Shown one piece after another: positions 52,383-61,379 of a DNA stretch of 64,000 nt (its first letter is position 1; each line of letters opens with the position of its first letter). Under the pieces are notes generated by a model. It did not search any database, was not told where the DNA came from, and worked only from the letters and a program-made list of their open reading frames with translations. Origin of the DNA: an uncultured Bacteroidales bacterium (GTDB lineage: Bacteria; Bacteroidota; Bacteroidia; Bacteroidales; P3); contig ONFR01000003.1 of NCBI GenBank assembly GCA_900317125.1, forward strand, positions 1 through 64,000, read 5' to 3'. The position numbers and the translations under genes are program-made.

Positions 52383-55300
52383 ATGCTTATGAAAACACGT
52401 ATTTCTTATTTGATGGTTGCTGCGGCAATGCTATTGTCGCGACAAGTCGCGGCTCAGACGCCAAGCGCAAGCGTTATCCCACTGGGCGACACGACGGACA
52501 TGGTTCTCAACAGTGCATCCAATCTGCCGTATGTCTCTTCGGCTGCGGGCTATACGCAGCAGTTGGTTCTGTCCGCGGAACTGGAAGGAGCTGCCATGAT
52601 TACGGGCATCGACCTTTATTGCGGGATTATCAATACCGGCCGTGCGGGTTGTTCCATCTATCTGGCCAATACCTATGTGCCTGATTTGGGTGATGGACTG
52701 GTACCTTTCGGGGCAACATTCCAGTTGGTAGCTGTGGATTCGCTTGCCTGTATGCATCAAGGTTGGAACCACTATGAGTTCGACACGGCTTTCTTCTACA
52801 ATGGTTTGGGCAATCTCATAGTGGCATTCGACTGCCCTTGGGGTTTCGGGGGCGGTCATTTCTATAGTGAGCATATCATACGGCCGTTGTCGAGGTTTAC
52901 TTTCAGCCGTCTGGCCAATGTCTTGCCGATAACAACTTCAGACCTCACCTATTACCGCAATGTGATGCGGTTGCACACACAGCCAGTCTCGCAGGTGGTG
53001 ACGGGCTGTCCCGCCCCTACGCTGTGGGTGGATTCGGCAGGTGCCACTGCACTGAGAGTGCGGTGGAGCCCCGGTTACCAGGACACCTCGTGGGTAGTGG
53101 AGTGTGTGGCCGACGGCGATACCTCATGGCATGGTAGCAGTTTGGTATGGGGCGACACGTCGTACACATTGACGGGTCTTACGCCCAACACCCATTACAC
53201 GGTTCGCCTGACGGCTTTCTGTACCGATACCTTTACTACGGTGTTGCGGCATGTGGTTACCAACTGTACACCCGCTGTGCTGCCATACAGCGAGGGTTTT
53301 GAAGGGCAGTGGGATATGCCGGACTGCTGGTTGACGGTGTTGGGCAGCAGGGGTGACTATCCCGCTGTGGGGACGACACCCCATTCCGGCATCCGTAGCG
53401 TTTGGATGAAGGGAGGAGCCGTGGTTCTGCCTGCAGTGGATGTGGAACCCGACAGTGTAGAGATTTCGTTCTTTGCTTACTTCTCAGAGAGTCCCTCTTA
53501 TGTCCCGACGGCAGACCTATATGTAGGAATGGTGTCGGATGCACTGGATTTCTCTACCTTTGTGCCGGTGGACACGGTGACGCTGTCGCGACATGCGGGA
53601 TGGACGCCAGTGGTGGTGCGTTTTGACCATTACAGCGGTCTGTGGGGACGCATCGCCTTGATGTGCGCCGACACGAACAGACGTGGCATCTATCTTGATG
53701 ACATCGCAGTGAACCGTATTGTGCCCTGCCAAACCATCATGTCGGTCAGCGTTGATCAGGTGACGGATACATCGGCGGTGGTACATTGGGCAGACAGCAG
53801 TGCGGTGTATTACGAGGTGGCGTGCGTCCCTGCGGGCAACGCGATAGACTCCTCACACATCGTCACCGACATCCGCACAGACAGCCTATTGCTGACAGGG
53901 CTGCTTGACAATACGCTCTACGAAGTGTATGTCCGCTCCTATTGCGGCAGTTTCAACACCAACTGGTCTGCGGTGGTGCAGTTCCGTACACACTGCAGTC
54001 CGCTCGATACGCTGCCTTATACTGAGGATTTCGAATCGTACACGGGGGGCAGTAGGAACCCCACAACGTTACCCTGCTGGCAGGGACAAGTGGCAGGCAA
54101 CACATACGAGGATTACTTTGCGGGCGGTGGCCACTCGGGCATGAGAATGCTGCAATGGCGTTGGTATTGGGGTAGCGGGACGACCCAATATATCGTCCTT
54201 CCGTCCATCAACACAGCGGTCAACCCAATGGGAACCCTGCTGCTCTCGTTCTGGGCTCGCAACGATCAGGATTTGACCAACCAGTATGACGATGCCCGCC
54301 TGCTGGTGGGTGTGATGACCGAACCCGATGTGGACTCCACTTTCCAATTGATTGACACGGTTTCCATCAATAGCGACGAGTGGCAACGCTACGACATCCC
54401 GCTTAGTTCTTATTCGGGCTCGGGCAGATACATCACGCTAAGGAACTGTACAGGAGTGGGAACCCACGGTTGGTGTCTGATGTACATTGACGATATTGAG
54501 GTGGATTTGATTCCGCCCTGTACTGGTGTGACAGGGATGAGACAAACGGGTCTTACCGCCTCTACTGTTACAGTGGAGTGGGATGATGTAGATACGAGTG
54601 CTGCATATCAGACCTTTATCAGTCCATCTTCCACGGCTCTGCCGGTTGCAGACTCAGCTGTGCTCGACACTTCGGTGTGCACTTTCGGGGGTCTCGCCGC
54701 CGGAACCTCCTACTATGTGTGGGTACGAGCCATTTGTTCGAAGGGCGGATTCTCGCCTTGGGAAGGTCCTTTGCAGGTGGTGCCGGGTGTGTGGAACATG
54801 CGAGCCAACCACAACGACACCCTTGCCATGTGCGGGGTGACGGTGTATGACAATGGCGGTCCCAACAGCACGATTACGGCGCAGAACTCCACGCTTGTCA
54901 TCATGCCTGCACAGCCGGGTACCCTCATTACGGCGAGCGGACAGATAACCCTTCCGAACGAAGACATGGTGTTTACCGTTTACGACGGCGTGGGCACCAC
55001 GGGTGCGGTGCTATGGTCCAGCGACGGTGTTTCGCAGTTTAACTATCCTTTTGGTCCGTTAGTCTCCAATTCGGGACCGCTGACCCTTGCACTCACTCTT
55101 TATTATAATCAGACATTTTATGGCGACGGTTTCGAACTCAACGTCTCCTGCATCCCCGACACCTGTGTGGTGAAGAACCTGCGCCTCGACCCCGCTGTGC
55201 CGCTGAGCGACACGATGCTCAATATCGCATGGGACTGCAATGGGGCGACGTACTATGAGGTGGAGTACGGTCCGAAGGGCTTTGTGCAAGGCACAGGCAC

Positions 55301-57185
55301 CCTCGACACAACCTCTGCGGCCAGCTATACCCTCGCGGGATTGACCAGCTTTGCCCGTCGCGATGTGTATGTACGCAGCGTCTGCGGTATGGGAGCCAAC
55401 TGCGACACCAGTAGTTGGGTGCGTGGCACTTTCATCACTCAGCCCTGCCCCGATGCCGTTTATCGCGAAAACTTCAATTCTTCCATGAACCAGGTGCGTG
55501 ACATGGTCGTTCCTATTGGACCCAACAACACATACAGTGAATGTTATTACGTGCAGACAATTGTGGATTCGGCTTTCTTGGCAGGGCTTGAAGGGGGAAT
55601 CACAGCCATGGCTTTCCATCCCGCTACACCAGCCGTCGCCGACCGCATGTCGAATATGACGGTCTATTTGGCCAATGTGTCCGATGTCGAATTCAGCTCT
55701 GGTATCATTGTGCCCGATTCGGCACACCGTTTCGTGAAAGTGATAGATTCGGCCAATTTCTGCTACGGACTTAATACCGAGTGGCAGGTATATGGTTTCG
55801 ACCGTCCTTTCTTGTGGAACGGGCACAGCAACCTGCTTGTGTCGGTGTTGATGAGGAATCCCATGGCAGGCGATTGGTATGGGACACTTGCCTATTACTA
55901 TGCTCACACTACTTCGTCGCTGCACAAGAGCTATGTGGTTTGGGATGCTCCCGCATCGTTCAGCATCAACAATGCCAATACCTATACCAATACGTCGTGG
56001 AGAGCTGGAACGGGCGACCTGCGTTTCTACACCAACACTTGCCACATGCCGCTTTGTGCCGAGCCGGTTGTTGATACGGTCGCTGTCGGATACGAGAGCG
56101 TCACCCTCTCGTGGCACGGCACGGGCACCAGCTATCAGCTTACCCTCTCGCCCGACATGACGGGAGAAGGACTTGTTTTAGAGAGCGGCACCAGCCACAC
56201 CTTCACGGGTCTGATGCCTGCCACCACCTATCAGGTGTCTATACGGCAGGACTGCATGGGCGACAGCCTCGGGTATTCCGATTGGGTAACCATCGAGTTC
56301 ACTACCGACAGTTTCCTCTGTCCTGCTCCTGACAGTTTCGCGGTGTACGACATCACTCGCTCGTCAGCCACCTTCAACTGGGAGGGCGATGCTGCCGGCG
56401 ATGCGTCGTGGCAGCTCGAGGTGTGGACACCCGGCAGCAGGCATGTCAGCCATCTTGTCACCGAGCATCCATTCGTAATCGAAGACCTCAACCCAGGCAC
56501 AACGTATTGTGCGTATATCCACGGCTACTGCGGCAGTGCGAACCAGATAACGGGCGAGTGGAGCGATTCGCTGTGCTTCACCACTCCGACATGCCCCGAT
56601 GTGACGGGGTTCGACACCAGCGCGGTCGCCACAACGTCTGTCTCCCTTGTGTGGAATTCCGACGAGCGGGTGCAGGATTACCTAATGGAGTACGGCCCTG
56701 CTGGTTTCGCTCTTGGCTCAGGCATCATGCAGACTGTCACGGCAGACAGCTGCACCGTCGGCGGTCTCACGCCCTCCACGGCGTATGACTTCTACCTGCG
56801 TGCGCGCTGCGACGAGGATTGGTTCTCCGATGAATATGCCGCACTGCTCAATGTCGTCACCCGTCAGCCTGTGGGTGTTGTGACTCCAGAGGGCGAGGAT
56901 ACCCCCTTCTCCCTCACCATCTTACCCAATCCGGCCAAAGGTGTGACCACCTTGTACCTTGAAGGATTGCCCAAGCAGTATCGAGGTGCCGTAGAGGTGA
57001 CGGTATCCGACCTGTCGGGTCGCGAAGTGCTGACCAGAAGCGTGGAATGTGACGGACGTTGTCGTCTGACGCTAAATCTTGAAGACTTGACGCAAGGGGC
57101 TTATTTCGTCCGCGTGGAGTGCGGCGGTGGGTCCCAGAGTCCAGGCTGGCAGGCGGTGCGAAAGCTTATCGTGATTGGAGAATAG
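52383..57185 (+). CDS. Large T9SS-sorted multidomain surface protein (FN3, cleaved adhesin, CUB)
   Basis: 1,600 residues, complete. The signal peptide ends at about residue 24 (RQVAA|Q). Layout: an N-terminal jelly-roll-like domain (about 28-205), FN3, a cleaved-adhesin module (about 297-449, ending YLDDIAV), FN3, a second module (about 544-712, YIDDIEV), FN3, a CUB-like domain (about 812-925, VYDNGGPNSTI), FN3, a second copy of the N-terminal-type domain (about 1021-1222, MTVYLANV), three FN3 domains and a T9SS type A sorting domain (about 1503-1599: LTILPNPAKGVTTLYL, VSDLSGREVL). It is the same type of protein as the giant adhesin at 1-13467. A role in adhesion or glycan binding is inferred. 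Confidence 0.92.
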   Translation: MLMKTRISYLMVAAAMLLSRQVAAQTPSASVIPLGDTTDMVLNSASNLPYVSSAAGYTQQLVLSAELEGAAMITGIDLYCGIINTGRAGCSIYLANTYVPDLGDGLVPFGATFQLVAVDSLACMHQGWNHYEFDTAFFYNGLGNLIVAFDCPWGFGGGHFYSEHIIRPLSRFTFSRLANVLPITTSDLTYYRNVMRLHTQPVSQVVTGCPAPTLWVDSAGATALRVRWSPGYQDTSWVVECVADGDTSWHGSSLVWGDTSYTLTGLTPNTHYTVRLTAFCTDTFTTVLRHVVTNCTPAVLPYSEGFEGQWDMPDCWLTVLGSRGDYPAVGTTPHSGIRSVWMKGGAVVLPAVDVEPDSVEISFFAYFSESPSYVPTADLYVGMVSDALDFSTFVPVDTVTLSRHAGWTPVVVRFDHYSGLWGRIALMCADTNRRGIYLDDIAVNRIVPCQTIMSVSVDQVTDTSAVVHWADSSAVYYEVACVPAGNAIDSSHIVTDIRTDSLLLTGLLDNTLYEVYVRSYCGSFNTNWSAVVQFRTHCSPLDTLPYTEDFESYTGGSRNPTTLPCWQGQVAGNTYEDYFAGGGHSGMRMLQWRWYWGSGTTQYIVLPSINTAVNPMGTLLLSFWARNDQDLTNQYDDARLLVGVMTEPDVDSTFQLIDTVSINSDEWQRYDIPLSSYSGSGRYITLRNCTGVGTHGWCLMYIDDIEVDLIPPCTGVTGMRQTGLTASTVTVEWDDVDTSAAYQTFISPSSTALPVADSAVLDTSVCTFGGLAAGTSYYVWVRAICSKGGFSPWEGPLQVVPGVWNMRANHNDTLAMCGVTVYDNGGPNSTITAQNSTLVIMPAQPGTLITASGQITLPNEDMVFTVYDGVGTTGAVLWSSDGVSQFNYPFGPLVSNSGPLTLALTLYYNQTFYGDGFELNVSCIPDTCVVKNLRLDPAVPLSDTMLNIAWDCNGATYYEVEYGPKGFVQGTGTLDTTSAASYTLAGLTSFARRDVYVRSVCGMGANCDTSSWVRGTFITQPCPDAVYRENFNSSMNQVRDMVVPIGPNNTYSECYYVQTIVDSAFLAGLEGGITAMAFHPATPAVADRMSNMTVYLANVSDVEFSSGIIVPDSAHRFVKVIDSANFCYGLNTEWQVYGFDRPFLWNGHSNLLVSVLMRNPMAGDWYGTLAYYYAHTTSSLHKSYVVWDAPASFSINNANTYTNTSWRAGTGDLRFYTNTCHMPLCAEPVVDTVAVGYESVTLSWHGTGTSYQLTLSPDMTGEGLVLESGTSHTFTGLMPATTYQVSIRQDCMGDSLGYSDWVTIEFTTDSFLCPAPDSFAVYDITRSSATFNWEGDAAGDASWQLEVWTPGSRHVSHLVTEHPFVIEDLNPGTTYCAYIHGYCGSANQITGEWSDSLCFTTPTCPDVTGFDTSAVATTSVSLVWNSDERVQDYLMEYGPAGFALGSGIMQTVTADSCTVGGLTPSTAYDFYLRARCDEDWFSDEYAALLNVVTRQPVGVVTPEGEDTPFSLTILPNPAKGVTTLYLEGLPKQYRGAVEVTVSDLSGREVLTRSVECDGRCRLTLNLEDLTQGAYFVRVECGGGSQSPGWQAVRKLIVIGE

Positions 57186-57193
57186 TAAAGTGA

Positions 57194-57226
57194 AAAAGGG
57201 GGTTGGACTGCTGCCAACCCCCTTTT
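57194..57226. terminator. Bidirectional terminator between T9SS protein and cdaA
   Basis: Perfect 13-bp stem AAAAGGGGGTTGG/CCAACCCCCTTTT (57194-57206 and 57214-57226), with T-tracts on either strand, between convergent genes. Confidence 0.9.
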
Positions 57227-57255
57227 ATGTTCATTTCTCTTTGTGCGGATTTCTG

Positions 57256-58047
57256 TTATGCTTTCTGGCTGATGTATTTCTCCAGGGCGTGGCGTAGCTG
57301 GACGGGGGTGACGTCGTGGTGGATTTCGCCTTCGATGGCGTAGGAGATGGCGCCGGTCTCTTCGGAGACGATGACGCTGATGACATCCAGCTGCTCGGTG
57401 ACGCCGATGGCGCTGCGGTGGCGCAGGCCGAGGTTGGGGTCGATGTCGGTGCGCGAGGTGACGGGGAGGATGCACCGCGCGGCGAGCACTTGGTTGCCGC
57501 TCACGATGACGGCTCCGTCGTGCAGCGGGGAGTTTTTGAAGAAGAGCGTCTCAATGAGTGCGGAGGAGGCCACGGCGTTGATGGTCTCGCCGGTGCGCAC
57601 CAGCTCTTCCACTTCGTTGCTGCGCTTGAAGATGATGAGGGCGCCGGTCTTGCTCTGCGACATGTGCATGCAGGCCTGGATGTAGGGTTCGAAGTTGGTG
57701 CCGCTATGCTTGTTGACGTCGCTGCGCCAGAATTGGAGCCGCTTGGCGAGGGTGTCGCCGGTGACTTGCGTCTTGGTGCCGATGAAGAGGAGGAATTTGC
57801 GTATCTCGGGCTGGAAGACGATGACGAGGGCGATGAGGCCGATGCTCATGATGCCGCCCAGTATCTGGCTGCAGAAACGCATGCCCAGCGCGGCAAAGAT
57901 ACGCCAGGCGATGTACATGATGAGGAGAGCCCAGAAAATACGGATGATGTTGGTGCCTTTCAGCATGCGATAGAGGTAGTATACCAGCACGGCTACCATG
58001 AAGACGTCGAGGATGTCGACAAATCTGATGTTCAAAAAGGGGAGCAT
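57256..58047 (-). CDS. cdaA: Diadenylate cyclase CdaA
   Basis: 263 residues. It makes cyclic di-AMP from two ATP. Three N-terminal membrane helices (about residues 9-80) are followed by a DAC domain with the motifs PLHDGAVIV (about 173-181) and GLRHRSAIG (about 207-215). The C-terminal EGEIHHDVTPVQLRHALEKYI is typical of the Bacteroidota form. It lies downstream of folP on the same strand, an arrangement common in Bacteroidales. Two R1/R2 repeats fill the 193-base gap between them. Confidence 0.94.
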   Translation of the reverse strand: MLPFLNIRFVDILDVFMVAVLVYYLYRMLKGTNIIRIFWALLIMYIAWRIFAALGMRFCSQILGGIMSIGLIALVIVFQPEIRKFLLFIGTKTQVTGDTLAKRLQFWRSDVNKHSGTNFEPYIQACMHMSQSKTGALIIFKRSNEVEELVRTGETINAVASSALIETLFFKNSPLHDGAVIVSGNQVLAARCILPVTSRTDIDPNLGLRHRSAIGVTEQLDVISVIVSEETGAISYAIEGEIHHDVTPVQLRHALEKYISQKA

Positions 58048-58058
58048 ATTTTTTTAAT

Positions 58059-58248
58059 TGAGAATTGAGAACTTCTTGAATTGAGAATTGAGATTTTTGA
58101 ATGCGTTAATTCGTAAATCGATTAGCATAATAACGGCGGGTCGGTTGTTTTATTATGGTGGTTCTTTAAAAAAATTGAGAATTGAGAATTGAGACCTGGC
58201 GGGTGTTACCTCTCAATTCTCAATTCTCACCTCTCAATTCTCAACTCT
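58059..58248. repeat. R1 repeats (two) with an R2 word between folP and cdaA
   Basis: 58059-58100 carries AATTGAGAATTGAGA words, then an R2 word GCGTTAATTCGTAAATCGAT (58103-58122). A full R1 hairpin fills 58171-58248: left arm TTGAGAATTGAGAATTGAGA, loop CCTGGCGGGTGTTACC (58195-58210), right arm of CTCTCAATTCT words. The right arm reaches into folP and supplies its stop. Confidence 0.8.
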
Positions 58249-59131
58249 CTGGATAGAGTAGCTGGATGGCGAGGCGTGTGGGGCGTGGGGTGTGGACGCG
58301 CAGCAGCGAGGCTCCACCAAGGAGGGCGACGGTGTTGAGGGCAAGGGTGCCCAGTTCGGAGTCGGGCAGGGCAGGGGAGGCTTCGCCAAACCGGTCGGGG
58401 AAGTGGGCGAGGCGACGGGTGATCATGGATTTGTTGGAGAGGGCGACGAGCATGGGGTATTCGGGGAATCGGCCGATGAGTTCGGGCAGGCGGTGGAGGA
58501 GCTCGTGGTTCTGCTCCACGGTCTTGGCGAAGCCCAGTCCGGGGTCGAGGATGATTTGCGAGGCTCCGAGACGGTGCAGGGTGTCGAGCCGCTGGTCGAA
58601 ATAGCGGGAGAGGTCGTCGACGATGTCGTTGTAGCGTGTGTTCTCGGGCAGCTGCATGGTGGCAGGGGTGCCGCGCATGTGCATGAGGATGTAGGGGACG
58701 TGGAGCGAGGCGACGGTGGCGAGCATGTCGGGGTCGAGTTGGCCGCCGGAGATGTCGTTGACGATGTCGGCTCCCGCTTCGACGGCGCGGGCGGCGGGGA
58801 GGCTCTGGCAGGTGTCGACAGAGATGACGGCCTCGGGCAGCGCGGCGCGGAGGAGGGCGACGAGGGGCGCCAGTTTGGCGGCTTCTTCGGCGGGGGAGAG
58901 CATGGCGGCTCCCGGCCGGGAGGACATGACGCCGAGGTCGAGGATGTCGGCCCCGGAGGCAAGGAGGTGGCGCGCCTGCTGCAGCAAAAGCTCGGGGGTG
59001 TTGTAGCGGCCACCGTCGTAGAAGGAGTCGAGGGTGGCGTTGAGTATGCCCATGACGGCAGGACGGGTGAAGGTGGTTTCACCCCGCTTGCAGCGGAGTG
59101 TAAACGGGGAAATTTGATGCAGTTGGTTCAT
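58241..59131 (-). CDS. folP: Dihydropteroate synthase
   Basis: 296 residues, a TIM barrel that joins p-aminobenzoate to the pterin diphosphate in folate synthesis. Motifs: VMGILNATLDSFYDGGRY, ILDLGVMSSRPGA, VISVDTCQS, ILMHMRGTPATMQ, ILDPGLGFAKTVEQNHELL, ALSNKSMI, LRVHTPRP. Loop 1 has ATLDSF where most enzymes have VTPDSF, and loop 2 has SSRPG where STRPG is usual; both loops bind p-aminobenzoate and sulfonamides. The stop codon (AGT TGA GAATTGAG) falls in an R1 arm. Confidence 0.94.
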   Translation of the reverse strand: MNQLHQISPFTLRCKRGETTFTRPAVMGILNATLDSFYDGGRYNTPELLLQQARHLLASGADILDLGVMSSRPGAAMLSPAEEAAKLAPLVALLRAALPEAVISVDTCQSLPAARAVEAGADIVNDISGGQLDPDMLATVASLHVPYILMHMRGTPATMQLPENTRYNDIVDDLSRYFDQRLDTLHRLGASQIILDPGLGFAKTVEQNHELLHRLPELIGRFPEYPMLVALSNKSMITRRLAHFPDRFGEASPALPDSELGTLALNTVALLGGASLLRVHTPRPTRLAIQLLYPES

Positions 59132-59148
59132 GTATCGAAAAAAAATTG

Positions 59149-59156
59149 TATCTTTG
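59149..59156 (+). promoter_or_regulatory. -7 box (TATCTTTG), plus strand, upstream of the DUF1599 gene
   Basis: TATCTTTG after an A-tract, facing right. The next plus-strand gene starts 240 bases on, so the leader would be long and include the inverted repeat at 59185 and an R2 array. Confidence 0.55.
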
Positions 59157-59184
59157 CTTTTTGTCCAGAAAAACGCTTCTGCTG

Positions 59185-59214
59185 CTTTTTTATTGTTTTA
59201 CAGCAATAAAAAAG
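59185..59214. repeat. Perfect 11-bp AT-rich inverted repeat
   Basis: CTTTTTTATTG (59185-59195) and CAATAAAAAAG (59204-59214) with an 8-base spacer, between divergent folP and the DUF1599 gene. It could be an operator or a hairpin in the leader. Confidence 0.5.
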
Positions 59215-59254
59215 GAGTATTGGCGTTAATTCAAATTGAAAAATGAATAATTAA

Positions 59255-59377
59255 TAATGTGTTAACGTGTTAATGTGTGAACGTGTTAGTCGATTTACGA
59301 AATAACGAAATAACGAATTAACGAATTCAAAACGTGTTGGTCAGATTCACGCATTAACGAATTAACACGATTACGAG
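59255..59377 (+). repeat. R2 repeat array, long copy
   Basis: GTGTTAACGTGTTAATGTGTGAAC words, the core GTTAGTCGATTTACG identical to 13579-13593, several ATAACGAATTAACG words, then a second partial copy (GTGTTGGTCAGATTCACG). It ends 20 bases before the DUF1599 start. Confidence 0.8.
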
Positions 59378-59396
59378 TAAAATAAAATACTTATTG

Positions 59397-60002
59397 ATGA
59401 CTGAAAAGAACAACAATATAGCCTCTACGGAGGCCCTCCGAACGAAGCGTGAGTTTGAGACAGAGATGAACCGTTGCCGGGATCTTTTCGAGAAGAAGAC
59501 CCGCGATTACGGTACGTCATGGCGTGTGCTGAGGTTGCCTTCGCTGACCGACCAGATCTTTATCAAGGCGAACAGGATTCGCAGCGTTGAGGAGAGCGGG
59601 GAGAACCGCGTGGGCGAGGGCGTGGAGTCGGAGTTTGTGGCCATGGTGAACTATGCCGTGATGGCGCTGATGCAGCAGGATCTGCCACCCGACGACGGGC
59701 AGGATTTGCCGACCGACAAGGCGTTGGAGTTGTACGACAAGCACCTGCACCGGGCTGCAAGGCTGATGCTGGACAAGAATCACGACTACGGCGAGGCATG
59801 GCGTTTGATGCGGGTGGGGTCGATGGTGGACTTGATTTTGATGAAGCTGCGCCGCATCAAACAGATTGAGGACAACCAGGGACATACGCTGGTGTCGGAA
59901 GGTGTGGAGGGAGGATATATGGATATCATCAACTATGCCTTGTTCTGCCTAATACGCCTGCACGAAGAGAATGAGCTTGATAAATTGAAAAGTGAAAAGT
60001 GA
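59397..60002 (+). CDS. DUF1599 (nucleotide-modification-associated) protein with duplicated domain
   Basis: 201 residues made of two similar halves: CRDLFEKKTRDYGTSWRVLR...DQIFIKANRIRSVEE...VNYAVMAL and ARLMLDKNHDYGEAWRLMRVG...DLILMKLRRIKQIED...INYALFCLIRL. The DYG-W-R-K-RI pattern is that of DUF1599, an all-alpha domain related to nucleotide-modification or MazG-type proteins. Its reaction is not established. The ATG at 59397 is used (a TTG lies three bases earlier). The last residues (KLKSEK) and the TGA are repeat-derived (GAAAAGTGAAAAGTGA). The neighbouring DoxX-family gene follows, as is common in Bacteroidales. Confidence 0.9.
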   Translation: MTEKNNNIASTEALRTKREFETEMNRCRDLFEKKTRDYGTSWRVLRLPSLTDQIFIKANRIRSVEESGENRVGEGVESEFVAMVNYAVMALMQQDLPPDDGQDLPTDKALELYDKHLHRAARLMLDKNHDYGEAWRLMRVGSMVDLILMKLRRIKQIEDNQGHTLVSEGVEGGYMDIINYALFCLIRLHEENELDKLKSEK

Positions 60003-60172
60003 AATGATTGCTTGAATGCTTAATAAATTGAGAATTGAGAGTTGAGAATTGAGAATTGAGGTTTCCATGTATCACACGAATTACACGTATAAAAAAAATA
60101 CTTGTGATACGCGAGATACGTGGAGATAATTGAGAATCGATTTACGAAATAACGAATTAGCGAATTCAAAAC
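60003..60172. repeat. Mixed R1/R2 repeats between DUF1599 and DoxX genes
   Basis: TTGAGAATTGAGAGTTGAG words (60027-60060), then an imperfect 22-base inverted repeat, GTATCACACGAATTACACG facing ATACTTGTGATACGCGAG (60069-60118) across an A-tract, then an R2 fragment ATCGATTTACGAAATAACG (60136-60154). Confidence 0.7.
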
Positions 60173-60183
60173 CTTGACATACT

Positions 60184-61329
60184 ATGAAGATTAAAGAGAC
60201 AAAACTGAACTGGACGTTGAATGTGGTGGCGCGTGTTGTGGTGGGTCTAGTATTCCTTTTCTCGAGTTTCGTGAAGGGGGTCGACCCGCTGGGCACGTCG
60301 TTCAAGATAACCGAGTATCTTACTGCTTGGAGCCCCTTTGGAATCAGTCTGGAATGGCTTACTCCACTGGCCCCGGTCATGTCGATGGGTCTGATTACGG
60401 CTGAGTTTCTGGTAGGTGTGCTGCTGCTGACGGGTGCTTTCCGCCGCTTGAGCGCATGGCTGCTGGTGTTGATGATGCTGTTTTTCACCTGTACGACGCT
60501 TGTTGACGCTATCACCAACAAGGTGACGGACTGCGGCTGTTTCGGCGATGCCGTGAAACTGACAAACTGGCAGACGTTCTGGAAGAATGTGGCACTGGAT
60601 GTCCCCACCCTGTGGATATTCCTGACCCGTGACCTGCGCCGCAAGAAACGGTTTGAAAGGGATGTGCTGATAACCATTTTTGCCATCGTGGCAATGGTAG
60701 TGTTCGGGCTGTATAACATCAACAACGAGCCCTGCATAGACTTCCGCAGCTGGAAGGTGGGCAACCAGATGATTGAGATGGACGAGAACGCCCAGGTGAA
60801 GAGTTATGTGACCTATCGCAACACTGAGACCGGCGAGACGGAAGAGTTTCTGTCGGAAGAGCTTGTGAAGCGGATGGAGGAACCCGGCTGGGAGCAGAAA
60901 TGGGAGTGGGAGAGCAGCCGCGTGGAAGACCCCAATGAGATTAAGGCTGACGGTTTCTCGATGCTGGACATGGACATGAACGACCATGCCAAGGAATTCA
61001 TCGGGTCGCCGGACTATCTGATGATTGTCACGATTCACCACCTCGACAAGGTGAAAGACCCGGGCGTCGAGGCAATGAAGAATGTGCTGGTGTGGGCCGA
61101 TGCCAACGGAGTGCAGACAGTGCTGCTGAGCTCGGCACTGCCCGAGGATGTGCAGGCGTTCCTGTATGTCAACAAACTGGACAACCTTGATTTCTACTTC
61201 GCCGACGCCACTGCAATAGAGACGATGCTCCGCTCCAATCCTGGTTTCATGCTTCTGAAGGGCGGCAAGGTGCTGGGGAAATGGCACTACCGCCATGCTG
61301 ACGATGTCGAGGATGTGAAACTTGATTGA
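60184..61329 (+). CDS. DoxX-family membrane protein with C-terminal soluble domain
   Basis: 381 residues. The first 180 residues form four or five membrane helices of the DoxX/MauE type (ARVVVGLVFLFSSFVKGVDPLGTSFKITEYL, LITAEFLVGVLLLTGAFRRL) with a CGCFGD motif. The rest (about 185-381) is soluble, with a thioredoxin-like layout at the end (VLVWADANGVQTVLLSSALPED, FMLLKGGKVLGKWHYRH), but no CxxC. Bacteroides homologues stand in the same position between DUF1599 and downstream genes (from memory, unverified). A link with redox or quinone chemistry is inference. Confidence 0.87.
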   Translation: MKIKETKLNWTLNVVARVVVGLVFLFSSFVKGVDPLGTSFKITEYLTAWSPFGISLEWLTPLAPVMSMGLITAEFLVGVLLLTGAFRRLSAWLLVLMMLFFTCTTLVDAITNKVTDCGCFGDAVKLTNWQTFWKNVALDVPTLWIFLTRDLRRKKRFERDVLITIFAIVAMVVFGLYNINNEPCIDFRSWKVGNQMIEMDENAQVKSYVTYRNTETGETEEFLSEELVKRMEEPGWEQKWEWESSRVEDPNEIKADGFSMLDMDMNDHAKEFIGSPDYLMIVTIHHLDKVKDPGVEAMKNVLVWADANGVQTVLLSSALPEDVQAFLYVNKLDNLDFYFADATAIETMLRSNPGFMLLKGGKVLGKWHYRHADDVEDVKLD

Positions 61330-61379
61330 GACCCGATACCAAGGGCTGATTGAATAAGTAACAGATAATTAAAACTAAT

